A stretch of 64,000 bases of DNA from Ancylothrix sp. D3o (GTDB taxonomy: Bacteria; Cyanobacteriota; Cyanobacteriia; Cyanobacteriales; Oscillatoriaceae), in NCBI RefSeq assembly GCF_025370775.1, contig NZ_JAMXEX010000014.1, forward strand, positions 62,001-126,000, read 5' to 3'. Of the stretch, positions 7,601 through 16,562 are shown piece by piece. Position numbers and translations under genes: made by a program. How positions within the stretch are numbered: the first letter of the stretch is position 1; every line of letters begins with the position of its first letter. The notes under the pieces are model-generated. The model searched no databases. It was not told the DNA's origin and worked only from the letters and a program-made list of their open reading frames with translations.

Positions 7601-10425
7601 ATAACTTGCGCGTTTTTCTCAAACAAAAATTACCTCATTACATGATGCCTTCAGCATTTGTAATGCTGGAAGCAATGCCTTTAACGCCTAACGGAAAAAT
7701 CGACCGGCGATCACTTCCTGCACCTGACACAAACACAGCAGAATTTGATAGCAATTTTGCCGAGCCTCGAACTTCAGACGAGCAAGTAATAGCAAAAATT
7801 TGGGCAGACGTTCTCCATTTAGAGCGGGTAGGAATTAACGATAATTTCTTTGAATTGGGCGGCCATTCATTGCTGGCTACTCAGGCGATTTCTCGCTTAG
7901 GAAAAGCTTTTCAAATTGACTTACCTCTACGGTTGATTTTTGAATCGCCTACCGTTGCAACTTTCAGCGAAAGTATCTCCCAATATCGGGCCGGTGAAAA
8001 ACTTAAAGCTCCCCCTATTAAGCCGGTGTTGCGGGATGGAGAATTACCCCTCTCTTTTGCTCAACAAAGACTGTGGTTTCTCGACCAATTACAACCCGGA
8101 AATCCTGCCTATAATATCCCCGCAGCAGTGCGCTTGAAAGGGCCTCTCAATGTGTCGGCATTCGAGCAAAGTTTTCAGGAAGTTATCAAGCGTCACGAAG
8201 CTTTGCGAACAACTTTTAAATCAGTGGAAGGGAAACCAGTTCAGGTTATTACTTCATCTTTTAATTTCACACTTCCCATAATAAATTTAAGGCACTTATC
8301 GGAAGTTGAAAGAGAAGCCGAAGCCATGCGACTTGCCGGTGAAGAAGTGCGACAAGCTTTTGACCTCACAAAATGGCCCTTATTGCGCGTTAATTTGCTG
8401 CAATTAGACGACACAGAATACCTGCTGTTGCTGACAATACACCACATCGTTGCTGATGGTTGGTCGCTAGGAATATTAGTGCGGGAATTAGCGGCGCTTT
8501 ACGAAGCTTTTTGTGCCGGTAAACCTTCTCCCCTCCCCGAACTTTCTATACAGTATGCAGACTATGCTGTGTGGCAAAGAAACTGGCTACAAGGAGAAGT
8601 TTTATCAGCAAAACTCGCGGAGTGGAAACAGCAGTTAGGTCAAATTTTGCCCCCGCTGCAATTACCCACAAAACAACCGCATCCTGCCGTTTATAATCAT
8701 CAAGCTGAGATTCAAAATTTCCAGCTTTCTACGCAAGTTTCAGAAGCCTTAATCGCCCTCAGCCGTCAAGAAAATGTCACCTTGTTTATGACGTTATTAG
8801 CAGCACTTCAAACGCTGCTTTATCGTTACACAAATCAAGAGGATATTGTCGTTGGTACTGACCTGGCAAACCGCACCCAAGTGGAGACAGAAGCCTTAAT
8901 TGGTTTCTTTGTCAATATCCTTGTTTTGCGAACAAATATGCGCGGTAATCCTACATTTCGGCAACTGCTTGATCAAGTCCGCGAGGTGACATTAAAAGCT
9001 TATGCTCACCAAGATTTACCCTTCGATAAATTAGTAGAAGAATTGCGTCCAGAGCGCAGTTTGAGTCAGACACCGCTGTTTCAAGTTTTGTTTGTCATGC
9101 AAAATGCGCCTATGCCGACTTTAGAACTAGCCGGTTTAACTTTAATGCCGGTGGAAATTGATAGCGGTACAGCTAAATTTGATGTGGCGTTATTCGTGTC
9201 AGAAACAGAGGGAAAAATTAACGGCAGTTGGAAATATAATTCCGACCTATTTGATAGAGAAACTATCTCTCAAATATCAAATCGTTTTGAAACCCTCTTA
9301 GGCAGCATTGTGGCGCAGCCAGACAGTCGTTTAAACACTTTAGAAATTATCCCCGAAGCTGAGAAGCAAAAACAAATTATGCAAGAAGTAAAGCGCGAAA
9401 AAAGCAATTTCAGCAAATTTAAAAGCGTCAAGCCAAAGGTAGTAGCTTTGCCGCAAGGCGACTTGATAAAAACCGAGTATCTGCACCCCGACCAACACTT
9501 TCCATTAGTAATAAAACCGGCAGTAACCGATGTTGATCTTGCAGATTGGGCAAAAAATAACCGCGAGTTTATAGAAGAAAAATTGCTCAAACATGGAGGA
9601 ATTCTTTTTCGAGGATTCACCGGCCCTGTTGTTTCTGCATTCGAGCAATTTGCTCTCTCAATTTGTTCGGAATTATTTGGTGAATACGGCGATTTACCAC
9701 GCGAAGGAGTTAGCGGCAAAGTGTACGGTTCAACTCCTTACCCAGCCGATAAAGCTATCTTATTTCACAGCGAAAGTTCGCACTTGCACCGCTGGCCTAT
9801 GAAAATTTGGTTTTTCTGCGTTCAACCGGCCCAACAAGGCGGAGAAACCCCCATAGTTGACTGCCGAAAAATTTACCAAATGCTCAACCCGAAACTGCGA
9901 GAAAAATTTGCCGAAAAGCAAATAATGTACGTCCGCAACTACACAGATGGACTAGATGTAAGTTGGCAAGATTTCTTCAAAACCGAAGACAAATCTGTAG
10001 TTGAAAAATACTGCCGGCAAGCTGGAATAGAATTTGAATGGAAAGCCGGAAATAATTTGAGAACTCGCAAAATTCGCCCAGCAATTGCTAAGCACCCAAA
10101 AACTAAAGAAATGGTGTTTTTTAATCAACTTCCTTTGCATCATATTTCCTGTTTAGATACAGCAACTCGCGCCTCTTTACTATCCGTATTTGGAGAAGAA
10201 AACCTCCCCCGCAATGTTTATTACGGTGACGGCACTCCTATTGAAGACTCGGTAATGGAAGAAATTCAGCAAATTTACGCGCAAGTTGCTGTTAGTTTCC
10301 CCTGGCAAGCAGGAGACATCATAATGCTAGATAATATGCTTGCCGCTCACAGTCGGAATCCATTTACCGGCCCACGAAAAATTGTTGTAGCAATGGGCGA
10401 AATGATTGCAGAATCAGAAGTTTAA
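4672..10425 (+). CDS. NRPS: C-A(Gly)-T-C-aspartyl hydroxylase fusion
   Basis: A 1917-residue protein. Domain order: C (about 45-480, HHIISDG 177-183 intact), A (about 500-1010, TSGSTGKPKG near 653), T (Ser1066 in GGHS), second C (about 1120-1560, HHIVADG 1257-1263 intact), then a SyrP-type hydroxylase (about 1600-1917). The A pocket reads D-I-L-Q-L-G-L-I-W, a glycine code. The hydroxylase keeps H1699-x-E1701 and distal H1893. I infer that the first C joins the upstream Asp to Gly, the second C joins Gly to the Asp loaded on the next protein, and the fused hydroxylase acts on that Asp in trans. Hydroxylase domains at the C terminus of an NRPS are the IbetaH type, linked in other siderophores to L-threo beta-OH-Asp. 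AAGGAG precedes the ATG. Confidence 0.92.
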   Translation: MSDLIERIASLSPEKRELMLQLLKQKKQSISPAEIRPQSRESNFFPLSFAQQRLWFFEQLNPGNFTYHIPAAVRLSGTLNFIALEQSLNELIKRHEVLRTAFTTIDGQPTQIITANQKIKLAEINLRSLPETQRNGEVERLIVAESQQPFDLSKAPLLRAKLLNLSDSNWVLIFSTHHIISDGWSMGLFIEELATLYQAFCMGEPSPLPDLPVQYADFASWQRQWLQGEVLETQLSYWKKQLGGNLPVLNLPIDRPRPAVQTFRGAVHKFTISKAITEKLNELSQQERATLFMTLLAAFKTLLYRYTEQEDILVGSPIANRNRREIEGLIGLFANTLVFRTDLSHNPTFKELIGRVREVALGAYNHQDLPFEKLVEILQPERDLSHNPLFQVLFSLRNVQTPQIQLPRLTLSSLEIERKTARFDLALDLEEGSEGINAALEYSLDLFDSSTAKRIAGHFLTLLESIADNPAQRISNLPILTKFERHQLLAEWNNTQSEFPQDNCIHQLFETQAAQTPDAIAVVFENESLTYRELNEKANNLANYLQKIGVNPETLVGIYVERSLEMVVGLLGILKAGGAYVPLDPAYPPERIALMLEDAQIPVLLTQKKLLKTLPQNSASTVFLDAEWDAISSCTNRALSIPNPANLAYVIYTSGSTGKPKGVQITHPSVVNFLTSIRQQLAITDRDVWLAVTSLSFDIAALEIFLPITTGSRLIVASKSVTSDGQKLLETLLNSGATVMQATPATWKMLLAAGWQKSNQLKILCGGEALPQKLSDQLLLRGASVWNLYGPTETTIWSTIYQLDGKKLVSIGRPIANNEIYILDRYLMPVPVGVFGELHIGGAGLSRGYLNRPELTAEKFISNPFAEGGIHASFIEHSSSLTVSKYLYKTGDLARYLPDGNIEFIGRIDNQVKVRGFRIELGEIEAVISQYPTVREVIALVREDNPGDKRLVAYIVANSELLNGDRNTTPKFSEFINNLRVFLKQKLPHYMMPSAFVMLEAMPLTPNGKIDRRSLPAPDTNTAEFDSNFAEPRTSDEQVIAKIWADVLHLERVGINDNFFELGGHSLLATQAISRLGKAFQIDLPLRLIFESPTVATFSESISQYRAGEKLKAPPIKPVLRDGELPLSFAQQRLWFLDQLQPGNPAYNIPAAVRLKGPLNVSAFEQSFQEVIKRHEALRTTFKSVEGKPVQVITSSFNFTLPIINLRHLSEVEREAEAMRLAGEEVRQAFDLTKWPLLRVNLLQLDDTEYLLLLTIHHIVADGWSLGILVRELAALYEAFCAGKPSPLPELSIQYADYAVWQRNWLQGEVLSAKLAEWKQQLGQILPPLQLPTKQPHPAVYNHQAEIQNFQLSTQVSEALIALSRQENVTLFMTLLAALQTLLYRYTNQEDIVVGTDLANRTQVETEALIGFFVNILVLRTNMRGNPTFRQLLDQVREVTLKAYAHQDLPFDKLVEELRPERSLSQTPLFQVLFVMQNAPMPTLELAGLTLMPVEIDSGTAKFDVALFVSETEGKINGSWKYNSDLFDRETISQISNRFETLLGSIVAQPDSRLNTLEIIPEAEKQKQIMQEVKREKSNFSKFKSVKPKVVALPQGDLIKTEYLHPDQHFPLVIKPAVTDVDLADWAKNNREFIEEKLLKHGGILFRGFTGPVVSAFEQFALSICSELFGEYGDLPREGVSGKVYGSTPYPADKAILFHSESSHLHRWPMKIWFFCVQPAQQGGETPIVDCRKIYQMLNPKLREKFAEKQIMYVRNYTDGLDVSWQDFFKTEDKSVVEKYCRQAGIEFEWKAGNNLRTRKIRPAIAKHPKTKEMVFFNQLPLHHISCLDTATRASLLSVFGEENLPRNVYYGDGTPIEDSVMEEIQQIYAQVAVSFPWQAGDIIMLDNMLAAHSRNPFTGPRKIVVAMGEMIAESEV

Positions 10426-10493
10426 TTTTTTATCATCTCTCGTTCCTTGCGTTTGTCTGGAAGAATAAAGTAGTGTTTGGAGAAATAGGAACA

Positions 10494-13400
10494 ATGCAAA
10501 CAATTAACGGTTTTCGGCTTTCCCCCCAACAAAAATATCTCTGGCTGTTGCAGCAAAACAGCCCTGCTTATCGCGTTCAAGCGGCTATTTTGATTGAGGG
10601 AAATCTTCAAACAGATAACCTCAAAAAAGCTTTAGAAAAAGTTAGCGAACGTCACGAAATTATTCGCACAAGCTTTCAGCGAAAAGCAGGGCTGAAAACT
10701 CCTATACAAGTTATCTCAGAACCTAGCTCTGTTTTCTGGAACTGGGTTAACTTAAGTGATGTTAATCCTCAACAGCAAGAAGCCAAAATCGCCGAGATTT
10801 TTGACCAAGAAAAGAGGGCTTTCTTTAACTTCGATCAAAATCCTATTTGGCGCTTATCTTTAATTAAACTTTCATCTGACAAACATATTTTGCTAGTCAG
10901 TTTGCCGGCACTGTGCGCTGATAATCGCACACTAAAAAATCTAGTTCAAGAAATCAGCCAGTGCTATGCAGCCAGCCTTCAAGGTGAAGAACTTTCCGAT
11001 GAAGTTGTGCAATACATTCAATTTTCCGAATGGCAAAACGAACTACTCGAAGATGAGGAAGCGGCGGAAGGTAAAGAATACTGGAATCAGCAAAAATTAG
11101 CGCCGCAAGCGAGTTTAAATTTGCCCTTTGAAAATAAACTAATTGACACCCAATCTCAATTTTCACCCCAAGCTTTTGAGGTAAAATTAGACCTAGCTTT
11201 GCTGGAAAAAGTCGAAGTTATCGCCCGCCAGTACAACATCTCAGTGTCTACATTTTTGCTGACTTGCTGGAAAATTTTGCTCTGGCGTTTGACCGGCAAA
11301 TCAGATATCATCGTCAGCGTATTATTCGACGGTCGAAAATACGAAGAACTAGAACCAGCGCTAGGTTTGTTTGCCAAATTTTTACCGCTGTGTAGCCATT
11401 TAAAAGAAGAGTTTTCCTTTGCTGAAGTCTTGGAGCAAGTTCAACAAAACGCTCACGAAGCATATAAATGGCAGGAATATTTTTGCCAGGAATCTCTCTC
11501 TACATTTGGTTTTGAGTTTGAAGAATATCTCGAAAATTATTCTGCTGCGGGCGCATCTTTTTCGCTCTACAAACAATATGCTTGCTGCGATTACTTCAAA
11601 GTTAAATTATCTTGTCAACGTCAAAAAGACGCGCTCAATGTTGAATTTAACTATGATCCTGCCTACCTCACAGAAAACAGCATCCGCTGTTTAGCAGACC
11701 AATTTTATACCCTCGTAGAAAGTGCAGCCAACAACCCCGAAACTGCAATTACCCAACTTGAAATTCTCAGCAAGAATGCCCGTCATCAATTATTAGTAGA
11801 ATTCAACAACACAAAAATTGATTACCCGCTAAATAAGTGCGTTCATCAATTATTTGAACAACAAGCCGAGCGCTCACCAGATAGCATTGCTGCTGTTTTT
11901 GAAAATCAGCAAATTACTTACGCAGAACTTAACAATCGCGCTAACCAAATCGCTTATTATTTGCAGCAATTAGGCGTAAAGCCAGAGGTTATTGTTGGCA
12001 TTTGCGTTGAGCGCTCTTTAGACGCGCTGGCTGGAATTTTAGGCATCCTTAAAGCCGGTGGTGCTTACCTGCCAATTGACTGTTCTATGCCAAAAGATCG
12101 CCTAGCATTGATGTTGCAAAATGCTCAGGCGACTGTCCTGTTAACCCAACAACATCTCATCGAAAAGTTACCAGAAACTCAGGCAAATATAGTCTGCTTA
12201 GATGCAGAAATTCCCTCTTTTTCTCCTGCTACTTCCGCCTCTCCTTCTCCTGAAAATTTAGCTTACGTTATCTATACTTCTGGCTCCACCGGCACCCCCA
12301 AAGGCGTCGCCATTGAACACCGGCAACTGCTCAATTACCTATACGGAATTCAGGACAAATTAAACCTCCCAGCCGGTGCAAATTATGCCACCGTTTCCAC
12401 CTTCGCCGCCGACTTGGGACACACCGTTATTTTTCCCGCTTTGTGTTCGGGTGGATGCCTGCACATTATTTCTCAAGAACGCGCAACAGATCCTCAAGCA
12501 ATTGCGGCTTATTTTCAGCAACATTCTATCGATTGTCTGAAAATTGTTCCCTCTCACCTAAAAGCTTTGTTGAGCGCTTCTAACCCCTCGCAAATATTAC
12601 CCAAAAAGCGATTAATTTTCGGTGGAGAAACTTTGAATTGGAATTTAATTGAGACCATTCAAAAATACAATCCAGGCTGTTTGATATTCAATCACTACGG
12701 GCCGACAGAAACAACTGTGGGCGTGTTAACTTATCAGGTAAAAGCGCAAAATCCTGGCATTTCTGACACAGTTCCTCTCGGCGTTCCCCTGCCAAATACG
12801 CAGATTTATTTGTTAGATTCACACTTGCAGCCGGTGCCTGTAGGAGTGGCTGGTGAATTATATATTGCCGGTGCAGGAGTTGCTCGCGGCTATCTAAATC
12901 AACCTCAAAAAACAGCAGAAAAATTTATCCCCAACCCATTCAATCAAAAAGCAGAAAATCGCCTTTATAAAACTGGTGATTTGGCTCGCTATTTGCCAGA
13001 CGGAAATATCGAATTTATCGGACGCATCGACCATCAAATAAAACTGCGGGGATTTCGTATTGAATTAGGGGAAATTGAAGCCTCGCTTTCTCATCATCCC
13101 TCTGTACGCGAAGCAGTTGTTTTGCTTCAAAACTCGAAACTCAGTAATCAGCGTTTAGTAGCCTATATTGTTTCTCCCTCAAAACTCGGATCTCAGGCTT
13201 CAGAATTAATTGATGATCTGCGTTCATTCCTCAAAGAAAAGCTGCCAGAATATATGATTCCCTCGGCTTTTGTTGTTCTGAAATCCTTACCACTAACCCC
13301 CAATGGCAAGATAGACCGGCAAGCACTACCAGCACCAGAAACCGCCGCCAATTTAACCGATAATTTTGTAGCGCCTCGCACTTCTGTTGAGGCAATTCTT

Positions 13401-14828
13401 GCCGGCATTTGGAGTCAACTACTCGCTCTTAAAAAAGTAGGAATTCACGATAATTTCTTTGATTTAGGCGGACACTCATTACTAATCACTCAGTTGTTAG
13501 CAAAAATACGCGAATCTTTTCAGGTAGAATTGCCTTTGCGTGTGTTATTTGAGGCTCCTACTGTGGCCGGTTTGGCTGAAAAAATCGAGATGAAAGAAGC
13601 GGGCAAATCTTCTGATTTCCTACCTTCCAATTTCGATATTAATGCTGAAGCTATTCTCGACTCTTCCATACATCCTGAAACTGCATTTTTGGGGCCGGTG
13701 GGTGAACCTACTCGCATTCTCTTAACAGGAGCAACCGGCTTTTTAGGAGCCTTTTTCCTCCGCGAATTGCTCCTACAAACTCAAGCAAAAATTTATTGTT
13801 TGGTGCGCTCTTCTGATGCTGAATCCGCCAAGAAACGTATCCAAACTAGCCTCGAATCTTATTCGATTTGGGACGAAAATTTAAGCCATCGTATAATGCC
13901 GGTTGCTGGAGATTTAGCTCAGCCACTTTTGGGGCTTTCCCAAGAAAAGTTTCAAGAAATGGCAAGCCTAATTGATGTCATCTATCACAATGGGGCATTT
14001 GTCAAATTTACTTATCCCTATTCATATCTCAAACCATCAAATGTTTTAGGTACTCAAGAAATTCTGCGGTTGGCGTGTCAAATTAAGCTTAAACCCGTGC
14101 ATTTCGTTTCTACTGTATCCGTTTTTTCTTCAACGCAAGAAGGCAGCGTAAAGGTTATAGGAGAGGAAGACCAACTCACCCCAGGAGAAGCCCTAAAAGG
14201 CGCTTATCCTCAGAGTAAATGGGTGGCAGAAAAGTTAATTGAAATCGGGCGTTCTCGCGGAATTCCTATCAGTATTTACCGCCCAGGACGCATTTCTGGA
14301 GACAGCAAAACCGGCACCTGCAATCCCAGCGATTCATTTTCTATATTGCTTGCAGGATGTGTGCAATTAGGATGCGTACCCGATGGAAACTGGATGATGA
14401 ATGTGGCGCCGGTGGATTATGTCAGCCGTGCAATTATTCACCTATCAAAGCAACAAGAATCGAGCGGCAAAAATTTCCACTTAGTCAACCCAGATTCTTT
14501 TTTATTGAGTGAATTAGTCGCTTGGATGCAAGCGCTTGGCTATCCAGTGGATCGGGTTTCTTATCCAACTTGGCAAGCAGAAATAATCAATCGCGCCGGC
14601 AATTCTCCCGATCATGCTTTATACCCCCTTGCCAGTCTTTTTTCCGAAAAACTTTCAGAAGCAAAAATGCCCCATTCAGAAGAGCTACAGTTTGATTGCA
14701 AAAATACGCTTAATGGACTTGCTAACACAGAGATTACTTGCCCGCCAGCAAACGCAAATTTGTTTCATACTTACTTTTCTCATCTCAGTGATCGTGGCTT
14801 AATTAATGCCCCTCATTACAACCTATAA
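10494..14828 (+). CDS. NRPS terminal module: degenerate C (interface-like)-A(Asp)-T-thioester reductase
   Basis: A 1444-residue protein. ATG 10494 with AGGA just upstream is preferred over GTG 10473. The N-terminal C-like domain has P-A-L-C-A-D-N (138-144) where HHxxxDG should be, as in the protein at 1436. The A domain gives D-L-T-K-I-G-H-V-G, an Asp code (D640). Carrier Ser995 lies in GGHS. The C-terminal 370 residues are an NAD(P)H-dependent thioester reductase: Rossmann motif TGATGFLG 1078-1085 and Y1238-x3-K1242. This should release the peptide as an aldehyde (two-electron) or alcohol (four-electron). The aminotransferase directly downstream argues for the aldehyde. There is no thioesterase. 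The A domain is almost identical at DNA level to that of the 1436 protein over its centre. Confidence 0.92.
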   Translation: MQTINGFRLSPQQKYLWLLQQNSPAYRVQAAILIEGNLQTDNLKKALEKVSERHEIIRTSFQRKAGLKTPIQVISEPSSVFWNWVNLSDVNPQQQEAKIAEIFDQEKRAFFNFDQNPIWRLSLIKLSSDKHILLVSLPALCADNRTLKNLVQEISQCYAASLQGEELSDEVVQYIQFSEWQNELLEDEEAAEGKEYWNQQKLAPQASLNLPFENKLIDTQSQFSPQAFEVKLDLALLEKVEVIARQYNISVSTFLLTCWKILLWRLTGKSDIIVSVLFDGRKYEELEPALGLFAKFLPLCSHLKEEFSFAEVLEQVQQNAHEAYKWQEYFCQESLSTFGFEFEEYLENYSAAGASFSLYKQYACCDYFKVKLSCQRQKDALNVEFNYDPAYLTENSIRCLADQFYTLVESAANNPETAITQLEILSKNARHQLLVEFNNTKIDYPLNKCVHQLFEQQAERSPDSIAAVFENQQITYAELNNRANQIAYYLQQLGVKPEVIVGICVERSLDALAGILGILKAGGAYLPIDCSMPKDRLALMLQNAQATVLLTQQHLIEKLPETQANIVCLDAEIPSFSPATSASPSPENLAYVIYTSGSTGTPKGVAIEHRQLLNYLYGIQDKLNLPAGANYATVSTFAADLGHTVIFPALCSGGCLHIISQERATDPQAIAAYFQQHSIDCLKIVPSHLKALLSASNPSQILPKKRLIFGGETLNWNLIETIQKYNPGCLIFNHYGPTETTVGVLTYQVKAQNPGISDTVPLGVPLPNTQIYLLDSHLQPVPVGVAGELYIAGAGVARGYLNQPQKTAEKFIPNPFNQKAENRLYKTGDLARYLPDGNIEFIGRIDHQIKLRGFRIELGEIEASLSHHPSVREAVVLLQNSKLSNQRLVAYIVSPSKLGSQASELIDDLRSFLKEKLPEYMIPSAFVVLKSLPLTPNGKIDRQALPAPETAANLTDNFVAPRTSVEAILAGIWSQLLALKKVGIHDNFFDLGGHSLLITQLLAKIRESFQVELPLRVLFEAPTVAGLAEKIEMKEAGKSSDFLPSNFDINAEAILDSSIHPETAFLGPVGEPTRILLTGATGFLGAFFLRELLLQTQAKIYCLVRSSDAESAKKRIQTSLESYSIWDENLSHRIMPVAGDLAQPLLGLSQEKFQEMASLIDVIYHNGAFVKFTYPYSYLKPSNVLGTQEILRLACQIKLKPVHFVSTVSVFSSTQEGSVKVIGEEDQLTPGEALKGAYPQSKWVAEKLIEIGRSRGIPISIYRPGRISGDSKTGTCNPSDSFSILLAGCVQLGCVPDGNWMMNVAPVDYVSRAIIHLSKQQESSGKNFHLVNPDSFLLSELVAWMQALGYPVDRVSYPTWQAEIINRAGNSPDHALYPLASLFSEKLSEAKMPHSEELQFDCKNTLNGLANTEITCPPANANLFHTYFSHLSDRGLINAPHYNL

Positions 14829-14877
14829 GGGCGCAATGTACAACATCCTACCTGCTTAAATTTTTGGAGATTTGAAA

Positions 14878-16263
14878 ATGAATGAATCCTTACAGCAAAA
14901 ACATCTATTAGCCCTGATTGAGCGCTACACCCAACGCACAAAAACTTCTAAAAGTTTCGCCCAAAAATATCGGCCTGTTCTTGCTGATAATCGCGCTTCT
15001 GATGGGTTTCGCCTTCCTGTTAAAGAGATGTTTTATCCCCTTGTGGCAAAGCAAACCCTAGGCTCTAAAATGTGGGATATCGATGGCAATGAATACATCG
15101 ACATCACGATGGGATTTGGTATCAATCTTTTTGGTCACAATCCGTCTTTTATTAAACAAGCTTTATTAGAGCAACTTGATAGCGGTTTGCAAATTGGCGC
15201 TCAAGCAGAATTGGCTGGAGAAGTTGCAGAATTAATCTGCGAACTAACAAAAATGGATCGCGTGGCTTTTTCTAACACCGGCACCGAAGCAGTAATGGCA
15301 GCCCTACGTTTAGCAAGAGCCGCAACTAAACGCAATAAAATTGCTTTATTTTCTGGTTCTTATCACGGTCATTTTGACGGAATTCTGGCAATTCAAAAAA
15401 AGATAAATGGCGATTTACAAACAATGCCAAAAGCGCCCGGAATTCCCGCTAATTTTGTTGAAAATGTTTTAGTTTTAGATTACGCAAACCCACAATCCCT
15501 GGAAATTATCAAAGCTCACCGGCACGAATTAGCAGCAGTTCTAGTTGAGCCGGTGCAAAGTCGCCGCCTCGATTTGCAGCCTAAAGAATTTCTCCACCAA
15601 CTTAGAAAATTAACAAAAGAATCAGAAATTGCCCTCATTTTTGATGAAATGGTTTCCGGTTTCCGAATTCATCAAGGCGGCGCCCAAGCGTGGTTTGGCA
15701 TTGAGGCAGATATCGCCACCTACGGCAAAATTGTCGGGGGTGGTATGCCCATTGGAGTTATCGCCGGAAAAGCCGCTTATATGGATAAAATTGACGGCGG
15801 TTTGTGGAACTATGGCGATGATTCTTACCCCCAGGTAGAAAAAACAATTTTTGCCGGCACTTTTTGCAAGCACCCAATGGCTTTGGCTGCTGCACGTTCT
15901 GTGCTTTATTATCTGAAAAATCAAGGCCCAATTCTTCAGCAACAGTTAAATTATCGAACTTCCCAGCTAGTCGAAACTTTGAATGCTTATTTCAAAGAAA
16001 ATGAGCTTTCTGTCTGGCTTGTTAATTTCGGTTCGCAATTTCGCGCTGCGGCTTCTATTGATATAGATCCCTTCCTATTTCATTTACTGGAAAAGGGTAT
16101 TTTTATTTGCGAAGGTCGTAGCTGTTTTCTCTCGACAGCCCACACAGATCAAGATATGAATCGCATCATTGAGGCGGTTAAAGAGAGCGTTCAAGAAATG
16201 CAAGAAGGAGGGTTTTTTCCGGTTCCTTCTCATCAGAAAAGCACCTGTACATCTTTAAAGTAA
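14878..16263 (+). CDS. Class III (GSA-AT-like) PLP aminotransferase, probable peptide-aldehyde transaminase
   Basis: A 461-residue fold-type I aminotransferase resembling glutamate-1-semialdehyde 2,1-aminomutases. ATG 14878 is chosen over TTG 14872 because TTTGGAGA sits 7 bases upstream. Visible motifs: SNTGTEAVMAALRLAR (cofactor phosphate binding), SYHGHFDG, a D-E-M-V-S-G-F-R segment with the PLP-binding Asp, and the Schiff-base Lys284 in YGKIVGGGMP. It is last in the NRPS operon, about 50 bases after the reductase-ending synthetase. In myxochelin biosynthesis the GSA-AT-like MxcL converts the reductase-released aldehyde into an amine, and the same role is inferred here. A housekeeping HemL role is less likely given the operon position, but the family signature alone cannot exclude another amine or aldehyde substrate. 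Confidence 0.8.
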   Translation: MNESLQQKHLLALIERYTQRTKTSKSFAQKYRPVLADNRASDGFRLPVKEMFYPLVAKQTLGSKMWDIDGNEYIDITMGFGINLFGHNPSFIKQALLEQLDSGLQIGAQAELAGEVAELICELTKMDRVAFSNTGTEAVMAALRLARAATKRNKIALFSGSYHGHFDGILAIQKKINGDLQTMPKAPGIPANFVENVLVLDYANPQSLEIIKAHRHELAAVLVEPVQSRRLDLQPKEFLHQLRKLTKESEIALIFDEMVSGFRIHQGGAQAWFGIEADIATYGKIVGGGMPIGVIAGKAAYMDKIDGGLWNYGDDSYPQVEKTIFAGTFCKHPMALAAARSVLYYLKNQGPILQQQLNYRTSQLVETLNAYFKENELSVWLVNFGSQFRAAASIDIDPFLFHLLEKGIFICEGRSCFLSTAHTDQDMNRIIEAVKESVQEMQEGGFFPVPSHQKSTCTSLK

Positions 16264-16316
16264 CTTAGAACGAACGATGGGAATAATCATACAAACTAGA
16301 TATCATTAGAAAATGC

Positions 16317-16332
16317 CTACCCTGAAGGGTAG
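16317..16332. terminator. Short perfect hairpin after the NRPS operon
   Basis: CTACCC-TGAA-GGGTAG forms a 6-bp stem with a tetraloop (7 bp if the loop closes further), 54 bases after the aminotransferase stop. It is followed by CTAAAAATTG rather than a T run, so it may be a weak terminator or an RNA processing site. Confidence 0.35.
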
Positions 16333-16438
16333 CTAAAAATTGAGCCGAAATACCTCCTTAATTACTGATGGCGAACTAACGAATAATTAGGTAGAATTCC
16401 ACCTTAATTAAATTAAAATCCATAATTTTATTGACTTT

Positions 16439-16464
16439 CTCCCCCTAAATTGTTTTGGGGGGAG
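16439..16464. other. GC stem-loop in the leader of the MoxR operon
   Basis: CTCCCCC and GGGGGAG pair across a 12-base loop, 98 bases before the MoxR start. The 299-base gap 16264-16562 otherwise holds AT-rich sequence and no gene that I can support. Confidence 0.4.
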
Positions 16465-16562
16465 CATAGTTCTTGATTTAGGCTAGGCGGCGGGATATCA
16501 TGGAACTAAGGCAATAGAGCCGTTAATATGAGTAACCAGCATTTTTACCTAGCCAAATAATT

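Noticed and set aside
14878-16263. Assignment as hemL (glutamate-1-semialdehyde aminomutase)
   Set aside because: Family resemblance is real, but the position as last gene of an NRPS operon after a reductase domain fits an MxcL-like role better; kept as an alternative in the entry.
16264-16562. tRNA or riboswitch after the NRPS operon
   Set aside because: Only two simple hairpins are present; no cloverleaf and no known aptamer core could be built by eye.
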